This document shows positions 47,255 through 58,100 of a stretch of DNA of 64,000 bases, one piece after another (the stretch's first letter is position 1; every line of letters begins with the position of its first letter). This DNA comes from Clostridia bacterium (GTDB taxonomy: Bacteria > Bacillota > Clostridia > Oscillospirales > RGIG8002), in NCBI GenBank assembly GCA_017620395.1, contig JAFZQJ010000026.1, forward strand, positions 124,001 to 188,000. The letters run 5' to 3'. Below the pieces are notes generated by a model, which was not told where the DNA came from, ran no database searches, and saw nothing but the letters and a program-made list of their open reading frames with translations. A program made the translations under genes and the position numbers.

Positions 47255-47887
47255 ATGTCTATTCTCAATGAAATAAGCGAATACATCCAGCGCGGCAGAG
47301 CGCCGGAGGTCGAGGCCTCCGTCACAAAGGCGCTTGAAGACGGCATTCCCGCGCAGCAGATACTTTCAGAAGGACTGCTCGACGGAATGAACGTCATCGG
47401 CGAGAAGTTCAAGAATAACGAAGTCTTCGTGCCGGAGGTGCTTATCGCCGCCCGCGCGATGAATAAAGGCACCGCGCTGCTCAAGCCCTACCTCGCCGCG
47501 GAAGGCGTCAAGGAGAAGGGCGTCGCCGTCATCGGTACCGTAAAGGGCGACCTGCACGACATAGGCAAAAACCTCGTCAAGATGATGATGGAGGGGCGCG
47601 GCATAAAGGTCATCGACGTCGGCGTAGACGTCCCCGCGCAGAAATTCATCGACGTCGCCGAAGAAAACGACGCGCAGATCATCTGCTGCTCCGCGCTGCT
47701 GACGACGACGATGAACGAGATGAAAAACGTCGTCGACGCAGTCAACGCCTCCGGGCTCAAGGGCAAGGTCAAGGTCATGGTCGGCGGCGCGCCTGTCAGC
47801 CAGGCGTTCGCCGACAGCATCGGCGCGGATTGCTATACCTCCGACGCCGCCTCCGCAGCCGAAGCTGCGGTGGGCTTCCTTGAATAG
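47255..47887 (+). CDS. Corrinoid (B12-binding) protein, MtbC1/MtaC-like
   Basis: A 210-residue methyltransferase cognate corrinoid protein. A helical cap (about 1-85) includes EGLLDGMNVIGEKFKNNEVFVPEVL. The Rossmann B12 domain has the base-off DLHDIG motif with His101 as the cobalt ligand, and VMVGGAPVSQAFA follows. Such proteins carry a methyl group between a substrate-specific methyltransferase and a UroD-type enzyme. The UroD-type gene at 44773 is the natural partner, but a substrate-side methyltransferase and a corrinoid reactivase are not in the window. It has its own promoter and terminator. GAGGGGGCGG lies before the ATG. Confidence 0.92.
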   Translation: MSILNEISEYIQRGRAPEVEASVTKALEDGIPAQQILSEGLLDGMNVIGEKFKNNEVFVPEVLIAARAMNKGTALLKPYLAAEGVKEKGVAVIGTVKGDLHDIGKNLVKMMMEGRGIKVIDVGVDVPAQKFIDVAEENDAQIICCSALLTTTMNEMKNVVDAVNASGLKGKVKVMVGGAPVSQAFADSIGADCYTSDAASAAEAAVGFLE

Positions 47888-47910
47888 CAGTTTCGGAAAT
47901 AATCGTTAAA

Positions 47911-47940
47911 ACAAACCGCACGACCTGCGGTTTGTTTTTG
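47911..47940 (+). terminator. Intrinsic terminator after the corrinoid protein gene
   Basis: A perfect 10-bp stem (47911-47920 with 47926-47935) with a 5-nt loop is followed by TTTT. Confidence 0.9.
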
Positions 47941-47967
47941 TAAAAGCAAACGGAAAGGAGAGTGCGA

Positions 47968-50900
47968 ATGCTTAAATTCATCGCCGGCAGAGCCGGAACC
48001 GGCAAGACCTATACCGCGCTGCGCGACGCCGTCGCGGCGGCGCCGTCGCATAAGATGACCTACATCATCGTGCCGGAGCAGAGCACGCTCTCTTATGAAA
48101 AACAGCTTATCGAATACAACGCCGAGGCGCGCCGTCTCGGCGTTGAAGTGCTGAGCTTCACCCGCCTTGTCGAGAAGGTCATGCTCGTCACGGGCGGGCT
48201 CGCCGGCAACTATATCGACTCTATGGGCAAGACCGCGCTTATCTACCGCGCCGTCCGCGACTGCGCGGATACGCTGACGCTCTTCGGCAAATACGCGGAC
48301 GATCCGCGCTTCGCCCTCCGCATCGCAGAGACCGCGGACGAGCTGAAGATAAACGGCGTTTCGCCGGACGCGCTCCTCGCCGCGTCCGAAGGCGAGGGGC
48401 TCGCGGATACCCTGCGCGGAAAGATGCGCGACACGGCGCTTATCGTCCGCGAATACGAGCGCCTTATCAGCGGCAGCTTCTTCGATCCCGCGGACAAGCT
48501 CACCGCGCTCGGCGAGATACTCGACGGCGAAGACTTCTTCTCCGGCTGCGCGGTCTATTTCGACGGCTTCGTCGGATTCACTCCGCAGGAGGAAGCGGTA
48601 ATCCGGCGCATCATAAAACAGAGCGCCGTGTGCGTTATATCGCTGACCGCGCCTTCGGACGGTATGGACGTCGGCGAGGAGTTCTATCCCGTCGCGCTTA
48701 TGGCGGAGCGCTTCCGCAGCTTCGCCCGCGATACCGGCGTTGAGATCGGCAAAGCGACCGTGCTGAACGAAAATCACAAGTTTAAGACGCCCTCGATGCT
48801 CCTGCTTGAAAGCATGCTCTATTCGGGCGAAAGCGGCGTTGCCGGCGGCGAAGGCATAACCGTTTACGCCGCCGCGGATCCTTACGACGAGATGCGCTAC
48901 GTAGCATCCGAGATCCGCCGCCTGACCGCCGAAGAGGGCTGCCGCTACCGCGACATAGCGGTCATTGCCGGCGACCTTGAAGCGTGCAGGAGCGCCGCGG
49001 AGATCGAGTTCGAGCTTTACGGCATACCTTACTTCATAGACTCGCGCCGCGACGTGCGCTTCAAGCCGCTGATGCGGCTCGTGCTTTTCGCCATCCGCGC
49101 CGCGACGCACGGGATGTACTACGAGGACATGGCCGACCTCGCGAAGACCGGACTCGCCGGGATCGACGTCGAGCAGTCCTCGCTGCTTGAGAACTATATC
49201 AACCTCTGGCGCGTAAGCGGCGTAAAATGGGGGGCGCGGTTCACGCTGAACCCCTCCGGCTTCGCGGAGGAGATGAAAGAAAGCGACGCCGAGCTGCTTG
49301 ACGTCGTCAACGAGGCGAGGGATAAACTCGCGACGCCGCTTTTCGCGTTCGCGGAAAAGCTCGCTTCCGCGCGCACCGCGGACGACTTCGCGAAGGCGAT
49401 ATACGAATACCTACTTTCCGCCGGAGCCGCGGAGACCATACGCGCGCAGCGCGAAGCCGCGCTCGCCGCCGGAGAGGAATACGACGGCGACAGGATGTGG
49501 GAGCTGCTGATGGACGTGCTCGACCGCATATCGTCCGCCATGGGCGGAGAAACGGTAAGCAAAGACAGCTACGCGGAGCTGCTTCGCATAATGTTTGAGA
49601 ACGCCGACGTCGGCGTTATCCCGCCGCACGCGGACGAAGTCATAATCGGCAGCGAGGGCAGGGCGCGCGTCGAACACATAAAATACTGCTTCATCGTCGG
49701 CGCGACCGACGAAGCGTTCCCGCGCCCGTTCGGCCAGAAGGGCGTTTTTACAAACGCCGATAAAGAAGACCTCTTCAAGCTGGACGTTCCGCTTATTCAC
49801 GAGGAGGAGGTGCGCCGCTGCGAGCTCATGCTGTCGGTCTACAACGCGCTGACGATCCCTTCGCACGGGCTCACCGTTTCCTACAGCGCGTCAGAAAGCG
49901 CGCTTTCCGTTTCCGCGCCGTCGCGCGTGATACTCGACCTTAAAAACACCTTCAAGGATTGCCGCAGGATAGAGGCGTCCGAGCTTGAATACGCCGACGT
50001 ATGCTCCGCGCCGGCGGCCGCGCTGGATATATGCGCGCCGTTCTACGAAGCGCCGGAGAACGTCGGGGAGGCCTCCGTCGCGGCGGCGGTTTCGCGCACT
50101 CCCGCGCTGGCGGCAAAGCTGGATTCCTACCGCGCGATGCGTGAGAGCGCGCTCCGTCCGCTCGACGCGGACGCCGCGGCGTACGTCGCCGGGAAGACGC
50201 GCGTCATGAGCGCGTCGAAGGCGGAGCAGTACGCCGGATGCCCGTACAGTTTCTTCTGCAAATACGGGCTTTCGCTTCGCCCGGAGGCGAAAGCGGAGCT
50301 CGATCCGCGCAACGTCGGGACCTTCGTCCACTACGTCCTCGAACGCACCGTCAGAGCGATTGCGGACGGCGGCGCCGGCGCAGACGTCGACGCGTACGCG
50401 AAGCGCGTTGCCGAGGAGTACGTCGAAAACTGCCTCGGTGGAAAAGAGAACCTGCCGGCGTCCTTCCTGCGCTCGATAACGACGACCACGGCGCTGATCG
50501 TCGAGCTTATCGGCTGTATCCGCGACGAACTCGCGGAGAGCGGCTATACTCCGACCGACTTCGAGCTCCCAATAGGCGAAGGCGGCGTCGATTCCTGGGT
50601 GATCGACGCGAACGGCGCCGCTATCGGCTTTGAGGGCAAAATAGACCGCGTTGATATCTGCGAACGCGGAGGCCGCAAGTACCTGCGCGTCATAGACTAC
50701 AAAACGAATAAAGAGAAAAAAGAAGTGTCGCTGCGCAGGGTCTACAACGGCGTCGATATGCAGATGTTCGTGTATCTCATCTCGCTCTGGCTGAACGGCG
50801 CCGCCAGATACGGCGAAGGCGTCGCTCCCGCCGGCGTCTACTATTTCCCGGCGAACAGAGTCAGAGTCGACGCTTCGGACGGCAAGATTGCCGAAAAGCT

Positions 50901-51240
50901 CGCCGACGCGCGCACGATGTCCGGAATGGCGCTTGAGGATTCCCCGATTGACGAGCGTCCGCCCGAGAAAAAACGCCCCGTCCGCTACTCATTCGAACAG
51001 CTTGCGCTGCTGAAAAACCATATAGAAAAGCTGACGCGCCGTATGCGCGAACAGCTTGCGGCGGGCAATATACCCAAATATCCGCTAAAAAAGGGCAAGA
51101 GCGAAAAGCTGCCCTGCGAATACTGCGATTATATTTCCGTCTGCGGCGTGGATAAAGACAAGGTGGAACCGCGCGCGTTCGATGCGATCAAGGACGAGGA
51201 GGTCTTTGAAAGACTGCGGGAGGAGGAAGCGGATGTATAA
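47968..51240 (+). CDS. addB: Helicase-exonuclease subunit AddB
   Basis: 1090 residues. An N-terminal UvrD-like helicase domain starts with Walker A GRAGTGKT, and the C-terminal RecB-like nuclease contains FEGKIDRVD and VIDYKTNKE. The iron-sulfur cysteines are Cys758 (YAGCPYS) and Cys1050, Cys1053 and Cys1059 (CEYCDYISVC), the arrangement known for AddB. With AddA it resects double-strand breaks and responds to Chi. The ATG at 47968 follows GGAAAGGAG; a GTG two codons earlier is less likely. addA starts inside its last codons. Confidence 0.96.
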   Translation: MLKFIAGRAGTGKTYTALRDAVAAAPSHKMTYIIVPEQSTLSYEKQLIEYNAEARRLGVEVLSFTRLVEKVMLVTGGLAGNYIDSMGKTALIYRAVRDCADTLTLFGKYADDPRFALRIAETADELKINGVSPDALLAASEGEGLADTLRGKMRDTALIVREYERLISGSFFDPADKLTALGEILDGEDFFSGCAVYFDGFVGFTPQEEAVIRRIIKQSAVCVISLTAPSDGMDVGEEFYPVALMAERFRSFARDTGVEIGKATVLNENHKFKTPSMLLLESMLYSGESGVAGGEGITVYAAADPYDEMRYVASEIRRLTAEEGCRYRDIAVIAGDLEACRSAAEIEFELYGIPYFIDSRRDVRFKPLMRLVLFAIRAATHGMYYEDMADLAKTGLAGIDVEQSSLLENYINLWRVSGVKWGARFTLNPSGFAEEMKESDAELLDVVNEARDKLATPLFAFAEKLASARTADDFAKAIYEYLLSAGAAETIRAQREAALAAGEEYDGDRMWELLMDVLDRISSAMGGETVSKDSYAELLRIMFENADVGVIPPHADEVIIGSEGRARVEHIKYCFIVGATDEAFPRPFGQKGVFTNADKEDLFKLDVPLIHEEEVRRCELMLSVYNALTIPSHGLTVSYSASESALSVSAPSRVILDLKNTFKDCRRIEASELEYADVCSAPAAALDICAPFYEAPENVGEASVAAAVSRTPALAAKLDSYRAMRESALRPLDADAAAYVAGKTRVMSASKAEQYAGCPYSFFCKYGLSLRPEAKAELDPRNVGTFVHYVLERTVRAIADGGAGADVDAYAKRVAEEYVENCLGGKENLPASFLRSITTTTALIVELIGCIRDELAESGYTPTDFELPIGEGGVDSWVIDANGAAIGFEGKIDRVDICERGGRKYLRVIDYKTNKEKKEVSLRRVYNGVDMQMFVYLISLWLNGAARYGEGVAPAGVYYFPANRVRVDASDGKIAEKLADARTMSGMALEDSPIDERPPEKKRPVRYSFEQLALLKNHIEKLTRRMREQLAAGNIPKYPLKKGKSEKLPCEYCDYISVCGVDKDKVEPRAFDAIKDEEVFERLREEEADV

Positions 51241-54200
51241 GGAAATAATCGGCTCATCAACTCCCTGGACCGACGGGCAGAAGCTCGCGATAGGGCTCAC
51301 GGGCGGCAGCGTGCTCGTTTCCGCCTCCGCGGGAAGCGGCAAGACCGCCGTCCTCACGGAACGCATCATGCAGTGCGTGATCGACGCGGACGATCCCGCC
51401 GACGTGCGCGACTTCGTCGTCGTCACCTTCACGAAGGCGGCGGCCGCGGAGATGAAGGCGCGCCTCGGCAAGAAGCTCAGCGACTACGCGCGCGAGCATC
51501 CGGAGAACAAGCGCGTCAAAAACCAGCTTATGTATATTCCCGAGGCGCATATCTCGACGATAGACGCCTACTGCCTCTCGCTGCTTGAGAAGTATCAGGC
51601 CGCCGAGGGCGCGGACTATTCCGCGGGCGTGCGTATTTCCGCGGAGGGCGAGGCCGATCTGCTTTTCAAAAAAGCGCTCGCCGACGCAATCGAAGAAGAG
51701 TTTGACAAAGGCGACGCGGAGTTCTACGCGCTCGTCGACGCCATGGAAGACAGCGGCGGCGGCGCGTCCGATCTGAAAAGCGCAGTCTGCCGTCTGCACG
51801 AGCTTATGACCAGAACCCCCGACCGCGAGGAGTTCAAGGCGCGCGTTCTTGAAGTCTTCGGCGAAGGGTACGGCACGGGCAACGCGGAGTTGTTTGCCGA
51901 CGTGTTCCGCAACGTAGCGAACGCGGCGGAGTATTACGAAAAAGAACTCCGCGGCGTCATCGCCGAAGCTCCGGCATTTTCGGGCGATTCGAAACTTGAT
52001 GATAACCTGAAAGGGCAGATAGCCTACCTTGAGGCGTGCGCCGACCGCTTCGCGTCGTTGAAGTCCGCGGCAGCGGGAAAGGACTACGCGTCCGTCGTCG
52101 CGCTGCTCGGAACGCCGCCCGGCGAGCTTTCGAACAAACCGAGGAAATGTCCCGCCTGGGACGGGTGGATGGACGCGCGAAAGGCCGTTGCCGATAAATG
52201 CAGGGGTTATTTCAAAGCCGCCGCGTCCGACTTTTCCGCGACCGAAGATGAAATGCGCGCCGAAGCCGACGCGCTGAGCGTTATCGTCCGCCGCCTGTTC
52301 GCTTTGCAGGAGCTGACGGAAAAGAAATACGCCGAACTGAAAAAAGACCGCGGCGTCTGGGACTACGCCGACCTCGAAACGAAGGCGCTGAACCTGCTGT
52401 GGAAGCGCGATGCGGACGGAACGCTGCGCCGCACCGGCGTTTCGCTCGAAGAGGGCAGGGCGCACCGCGAGATACTCATTGACGAGTATCAGGACGTCAA
52501 CGGGCTGCAGGAGCTCATCTTCCGCGGCATTTGCTCCGAGTCGGAGGATAATCTGTTTATGGTCGGCGACGTCAAGCAGGCGATATACGGTTTCCGCGGC
52601 GCGACGCCAGAGCTCTTCCTGCGGCACCGCAACGAATACGCGCCCGCCGTCGGAGAAGACTGCGAGTTCCCGGCGAAGATAAGCCTGAATAACAACTTCC
52701 GAAGCAGACGCGCCGTTACCGACGCGGCGAACGCGGTTTTCGCCGCGATCATGACGGGGGAGACCTGCGGGATAAACTACGGCGCGGAGGACGTCCTCCG
52801 TCCGAACCCCGATGCGGAGAGGGAAAACGCCGGCAGCGGAGCGTATTTCACGCTCCTTCAGGGCGATAACGTCGAGGCGGGCAGACTTGCCGAGGGACGC
52901 TATATCGCCGCGAAGATCAAGGAACTGATCGCCGGCGGCATGACCGTCGCCGACAAGCGCGACGGAACCGAGCGCAAGATCGGCTACGGCGACTTCGCGG
53001 TGCTTATGCGCGGCACTACTCAGCCTCATCTGCGTCCGATAACGGACGCGTTCACCGAGGCGGGCGTACCGTTTTCCGCGCCCGGCACCGATTCATGCTT
53101 CGACGTACCGTCGGTGCGGAGGATGATCTCGCTGCTGCGCGCGATAGATAACCCGATGAAGAATATCGATCTCGCCGCGGCGATGACGAGCGGCGTCTTC
53201 GGCTTCACCGACAGCGAACTCGTCGGGGTCCGCCGCCGCGGGCGGGGAGTGTTCTACTACGCGGTCAAAGCCGCCGCGGAGGCGGGGGACGCGAAGTGCG
53301 CCGGCTTCCTCGCGGCGCTCGAGCATTTGCGCTGTAAGTCCGCCGCGCTGACGGCCGATAAGCTTATATGGTATATTTACAAGACGTCCGGCTTCCTCGC
53401 CTTCGCGTCTTCGCTGAAGAGCGGCAGGCGCGAACGCGCCGCCCTTATGCGCTTTTACGAGATCGCCAAGGCTTACGGCGCTTCCGGCAGGCAGGATCTT
53501 TCCGGCTTCATCGGCTACGTCGACAAGGTCATATCGGAGGGCGTGAAAACCGGCGGCAACGGAACGTCCGGCGTCGGCGGCGAGGTCAGGATAATGAGCA
53601 TCCACGCGTCGAAGGGGCTTGAGTTCCCGGTCTGCTTCATCTGCGACGCCGCTTCGAAGTTTAACGAAGACGATTTGAGCAAGAGCTGCATCATAGCCGG
53701 CGGCTCCTCGTTCGGCATAAAGATCGCCGCGCCGGGAGAGCACACCGTGCGCAACACCGCCGCGAGAAAGCTCGCCGCGGCGAAACTGAAAAAGAAGGGG
53801 CGCGAGGAGGAAATGCGCCTCCTCTACGTCGCGATGACGCGCGCGATAGAACGCATAGAGATCGTCGCCTCCGTTGCCGATACCGCCGTGACCGTCAGCG
53901 GGAGCAGACTCAGACTCAACGCCGCGGGAGAGATGGATCCGTATGAAGTCACGCAGGCGAACAGTTACCTTAAACTCGTCGCGCCGATCGCGCTTGCGGA
54001 AACGGGCGCCTTCGACGTATCGATAGATCCGGAGTTCGAGGTCTCCGCCGCCGGAGAGGAGGGCGCCGCGCCCGAGCCGGACGAAGAGCTCGCGCGGAAG
54101 ATATACGCGCGCATAAACGCCGAATACGGCTTTGCCGCGTCCGCGTCGGTGCCCACGAAGCTGACCGTCAGCGACATCGTCGCGATGAAGGCGGGCAAGA

Positions 54201-54754
54201 GCGAGAGCGACCGCTGCTGCGAGCGCAGACCGGCTTGCCTCGACGCGGAGCGCCGCGGCGGCGCCGAAGCCGGCACCGCGACCCACGCCTTCCTGCAGTT
54301 CGCGGACTTCGATAAGCTCGACGATCCCGAGGCGGAGCTCGAGCGGCTCGTTTCGCAGCGCTTCATAACCGAAAAGCAGGCGCGGATGGTTGACAGGCGC
54401 AAGCTTGACAACTTCATTTCCTCGGAGCTTTTCAAGCGGATACGCGCCGCTGAAAAAGTCACGCGCGAGTTCAGATTCACCTTCGAGGCGGACGCTTCCG
54501 ACTACCTGCCCGACGCGCCGGAAGAAAAACTGCTCGTTCAGGGCGCGATAGACTGCGTCTTTGAGGAGGACGGCAGGTGCGTCGTCGTCGACTACAAAAC
54601 GGACCGCATAAAAGACGACCTTGCCGAAAAGGCCGCCTACTACAAGCCGCAGCTCGAGATATACGCCCGCGGACTCGCCGAACTGACCGGCAGGGAGGTC
54701 TCGGAGGCGTTCCTCTTTTTCCTCGACGCGGGCGAAGAGGTGAAGGTGCTGTAG
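51233..54754 (+). CDS. addA: Helicase-exonuclease subunit AddA
   Basis: A 1173-residue superfamily 1A helicase-nuclease. The Q motif WTDGQ (Gln16) and Walker A AGSGKT (33-38) are followed by IDEYQDVN (Walker B), NFRSR and VMSIHASKGLEFP-type motifs. The C-terminal RecB nuclease has VVVDYKTDR (Asp1120, Lys1122). It overlaps addB by 8 nt, with GGAGGAAG upstream of the ATG at 51233, so the longer frame from 51182 is rejected. A terminator follows. Confidence 0.96.
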   Translation: MYKEIIGSSTPWTDGQKLAIGLTGGSVLVSASAGSGKTAVLTERIMQCVIDADDPADVRDFVVVTFTKAAAAEMKARLGKKLSDYAREHPENKRVKNQLMYIPEAHISTIDAYCLSLLEKYQAAEGADYSAGVRISAEGEADLLFKKALADAIEEEFDKGDAEFYALVDAMEDSGGGASDLKSAVCRLHELMTRTPDREEFKARVLEVFGEGYGTGNAELFADVFRNVANAAEYYEKELRGVIAEAPAFSGDSKLDDNLKGQIAYLEACADRFASLKSAAAGKDYASVVALLGTPPGELSNKPRKCPAWDGWMDARKAVADKCRGYFKAAASDFSATEDEMRAEADALSVIVRRLFALQELTEKKYAELKKDRGVWDYADLETKALNLLWKRDADGTLRRTGVSLEEGRAHREILIDEYQDVNGLQELIFRGICSESEDNLFMVGDVKQAIYGFRGATPELFLRHRNEYAPAVGEDCEFPAKISLNNNFRSRRAVTDAANAVFAAIMTGETCGINYGAEDVLRPNPDAERENAGSGAYFTLLQGDNVEAGRLAEGRYIAAKIKELIAGGMTVADKRDGTERKIGYGDFAVLMRGTTQPHLRPITDAFTEAGVPFSAPGTDSCFDVPSVRRMISLLRAIDNPMKNIDLAAAMTSGVFGFTDSELVGVRRRGRGVFYYAVKAAAEAGDAKCAGFLAALEHLRCKSAALTADKLIWYIYKTSGFLAFASSLKSGRRERAALMRFYEIAKAYGASGRQDLSGFIGYVDKVISEGVKTGGNGTSGVGGEVRIMSIHASKGLEFPVCFICDAASKFNEDDLSKSCIIAGGSSFGIKIAAPGEHTVRNTAARKLAAAKLKKKGREEEMRLLYVAMTRAIERIEIVASVADTAVTVSGSRLRLNAAGEMDPYEVTQANSYLKLVAPIALAETGAFDVSIDPEFEVSAAGEEGAAPEPDEELARKIYARINAEYGFAASASVPTKLTVSDIVAMKAGKSESDRCCERRPACLDAERRGGAEAGTATHAFLQFADFDKLDDPEAELERLVSQRFITEKQARMVDRRKLDNFISSELFKRIRAAEKVTREFRFTFEADASDYLPDAPEEKLLVQGAIDCVFEEDGRCVVVDYKTDRIKDDLAEKAAYYKPQLEIYARGLAELTGREVSEAFLFFLDAGEEVKVL

Positions 54755-54779
54755 GGGAGAGCGCCGGTTATATAGGTTG

Positions 54780-54812
54780 ACAGGACGGGACGAAACGGCT
54801 CGTCCTGTTTTT
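54780..54812 (+). terminator. Intrinsic terminator after addA
   Basis: A 10-bp stem with one G-U pair (54780-54789 with 54799-54808) is followed by five T (54808-54812). Confidence 0.85.
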
Positions 54813-54886
54813 GCGTCTTTTCGGGTATTTGTGCACATATCCGGAAGCGCAAAAGTGAAAAAATTAGAAAAAGTTCTGAAAAATGC

Positions 54887-54915
54887 TTGACATTTGCTTT
54901 TCGGGGTGATAGAAT
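54887..54915 (+). promoter_or_regulatory. Main sigma-A promoter of rpoB
   Basis: TTGACA (54887-54892), a 17-bp spacer and TAGAAT (54910-54915). An A-rich stretch directly upstream (54851-54885) resembles an UP element. The leader would be about 190 nt. Confidence 0.85.
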
Positions 54916-54939
54916 ACTAAAATCCATATTATCGCATTC

Positions 54940-54948
54940 TGGTATAAT
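54940..54948 (+). promoter_or_regulatory. Second, extended -10 promoter of rpoB
   Basis: TGGTATAAT is an extended -10 element without a recognisable -35, 28 bp downstream of the first promoter. The rest of the 355-nt gap before rpoB holds the addA terminator, the promoters and leader hairpins; no gene is seen. A further TATAAT at 54975-54980 has no partner hexamer. Confidence 0.55.
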
Positions 54949-55037
54949 AGGTGGTTTAGCCGCGCCAAATTGCGTATAATAAGGAATTATTCCGTTGAAA
55001 TCTGACGTTTCGCAATAGCGATTCGTCGTGCGCGAAC

Positions 55038-55082
55038 CGGCATTCGCCGGATGCCGGCGGGAAGCGGCTCCGCCGCCTTCCG
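55038..55082 (+). promoter_or_regulatory. Paired hairpins in the rpoB leader
   Basis: CCGGCAT/ATGCCGG forms a 7-bp stem near 55038-55058. It is followed directly by an imperfect hairpin (GGAAG-CGGC with GCCG-C-CTTCC) at about 55060-55082. They end 27 nt before the rpoB ATG and have no T-tract. A regulatory or protective leader structure is possible. Confidence 0.4.
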
Positions 55083-55109
55083 TAAAATACAATAGGAGAG
55101 GTAAAAGAA

Positions 55110-58100
55110 ATGGCAAACGTTCAACCGAAAGAGGTAAAATTCGGCAAAAAAACGAGAATGAACTTCGCCAAGATCGACGAAGTGCTCGAGATGCCGAATC
55201 TTATCGAGGTGCAGATCGATTCCTACAAGTGGTTCCTCAACGAGGGACTGCGCGAGGTCTTTGACGACGTTCCCTCGGTGAGCAATTTCTCCGGAAACCT
55301 GGTGCTCGACTTCGTCGACTATTCCATCGACGACAAGGCGAAGTACACCATCGCGGAGTGCAAGGAGAGAGACGCGACCTACGCGGCTCCGCTTCGCGTT
55401 AAGGTCCGTATGCTCAACAAGGAGACCGGAGAGGTCAAGGAATCCGATCTCTTTATGGGCGATATCCCCAAGATGACTCCCAGCGGAACATTTATTATCA
55501 ACGGAGCCGAGCGTGTCGTGGTATCGCAGCTCGTCCGTTCTCCGGGTATGTACTACGACTTCACCCACGACAAGACCGGCAAGAAGCTCTTCACTTCGCA
55601 GGTCATCCCGAACAGGGGAGCGTGGCTGGAGTACGAGGTCGATCCGTCCGACGTTTTCTGGGTGAGAATAGACAAGAACAGAAAGCTTCCCGTAACGAAG
55701 CTTATCCGCGTTCTGAAATGGCTGACCGGCGAAGACCTGTCCGTCGAGACCGACGAGGAGATCATGGAGCTGTTCGGCAACGACGAGCGCATCCGCCTCA
55801 CTCTCGACAAGGACACCTCCAAGACGGTCGAGGACGCGATCATCGAGATCTACAAGAAGCTCCGCCCGGGCGAACTCCCGACGACCGACGCTGCTACTTC
55901 TCATATCTTCAACCTCTTCTTCGATCCCAAGAGATACGATCTCTGCCGTTTCGGCAGATTCAAGTACAACAAAAAGATGGCGCTGGCCGCGCGTATCCGC
56001 GACCAGATACTCGCCCGTCCCGTCGCCGATCCTTTCACCGGCGAAGTGCTCGACGTTCCCGTCGGCGAAGCGATTACCCGCGAGAACGCCCGCCTCATCG
56101 AGAGCAGGGGAGTCAACGAAGTCTGGCTCAAGGTCACTCACAGAGACATCGAGACCGGTGAAGAAAGCGAGCTTGAAATCAAGGCGTTCGCCAACAATAT
56201 GGTCGACGCGTCGCTCCTGCTGAGCTTCGATCCCGCGGAAGTCGGCGTCAACGAAAAGGTCCATCTTCCCACCCTCAGGCGCCTTGTTGAGGCCGCTGAG
56301 AACGAAGATGATCTGAAGGCTTCCGTCGCGGCGCACATCGCCGAGCTGATCCCTAAGAACATCATCGCCGACGATATCCTCGCTTCCATCAACTACCTCA
56401 ACTGCCTGGAGTACGGCGTCGGAACGACCGACGACATCGACCACCTCGGCAACCGCCGCATCCGTTCCGTCGGCGAGCTTCTGCAGAATCAGTTCCGCAT
56501 TGGCTTTTCCCGCATGGAGCGCGTCATCCGCGAGAGAATGACGCTTCAGCGCCAGGATACCGAGGGCATCGACCCGCATTCTCTCATTAATATAAGGCCG
56601 GTAGTCGCGGTCATGAAGGAGTTCTTCGGCTCCTCGCCGCTGTCTCAGTTCATGGACCAGACGAACCCCCTCGCCGAGCTGACTCACAAGAGAAGGCTTT
56701 CCGCGCTGGGCCCCGGCGGTCTTTCGAGAGACCGCGCCGGATTCGAGGTCAGAGACGTACACCACTCCCACTACGGCAGAATGTGCCCGATCGAGACCCC
56801 CGAAGGTCCTAACATCGGACTTATTTCCTACCTTTCCACCTACGCCCGCATCGACGAGTACGGCTTCCTTGAAGCGCCTTACCGCAAGGTCGACAAGGAG
56901 ACCGGCGCCGTCACCGACGTCGTCGAGTATATGACCGCCGACGTCGAGGACGAATACATCGTCGCGCAGGCCAACGAAGAGCTTGACGAGAAGGGAAGAT
57001 TCGTCCGTCCGCGTGTTACCGCGCGTTACCGCGACGAGATCCTCGAAGTCGACCGCGAGCGCGTCGATTACGTCGACGTCAGCCCGAGAATGATGGTTTC
57101 CGTCGCGACCGCGATGATCCCGTTCCTCGAGAACGACGACGCGAACCGTGCGCTGATGGGCTCAAACATGCAGAGACAGGCGGTTCCGCTGCTCACTACC
57201 GAGGCGCCCATCGTCGGCACCGGTATGGAATACAAGACCGCCGTCGACTCCGGCACCGTGGTGCTCGCGGAGAACGCCGGCACGGTCGTCCGCGTTTCCG
57301 CCGACGAGATCATCATCCAGCGTGATGACGACGGCGAGCTTGACACCTATCCGCTCATCAAGTTCCTGCGTTCCAACCAGGGCACCTGCATCAACCAGAA
57401 GCCCATCGTCGACAAGAACGAGAAGGTCGAGAAGGGGCAGGTCATCGCCGACGGCGCCTCCACCTCCGGCGGCGAGATCGCGCTCGGCAAGAACGTGCTC
57501 ATCGGCTTCATGACCTGGGAAGGTTACAACTACGAAGACGCCGTTCTCATCAACGAGAATCTCGTCAAGGACGACGTTTACACTTCCATCCATATAGAAG
57601 AATACGAACTCGAGTCCCGCGACACCAAGCTCGGACCGGAAGAGATCACCCGCGACATCCCGAACGTCGGCGAAGACGCGCTGAAGGATCTCGACAAGGA
57701 CGGCATCATCCGTATCGGCGCCGAGGTGCACGCTCAGGATATCCTCGTCGGCAAGGTAACGCCCAAGGGCGAGACCGAGCTGACCGCCGAGGAAAGACTG
57801 CTCCGCGCGATTTTCGGCGAGAAGGCGAGAGAGGTCAGAGACACCTCCCTGAAACTTCCGCACGGTGAATCCGGCATAGTCGTTGACGTCAAGGTCTTCA
57901 CCAGAGAGAACTCCGACGAGCTTTCTCCCGGCGTCAACAAGGTCGTCAGAGTCTACGTCGCGCAGAAGCGCAAAATCTCCGTCGGCGACAAGATGGCCGG
58001 CCGCCACGGTAACAAGGGCGTTATTTCCCGCATACTCCCGCAGGAGGATATGCCCTTCCTGCCGGACGGCACTCCGCTCGACATAGTCCTCAATCCTCTG

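Noticed and set aside
44773-47887. Pyrrolysine- or selenocysteine-dependent methyltransferase in the methyl-transfer region
   Set aside because: I saw no in-frame UAG or UGA read-through candidate with conserved sequence after it; both genes end normally.
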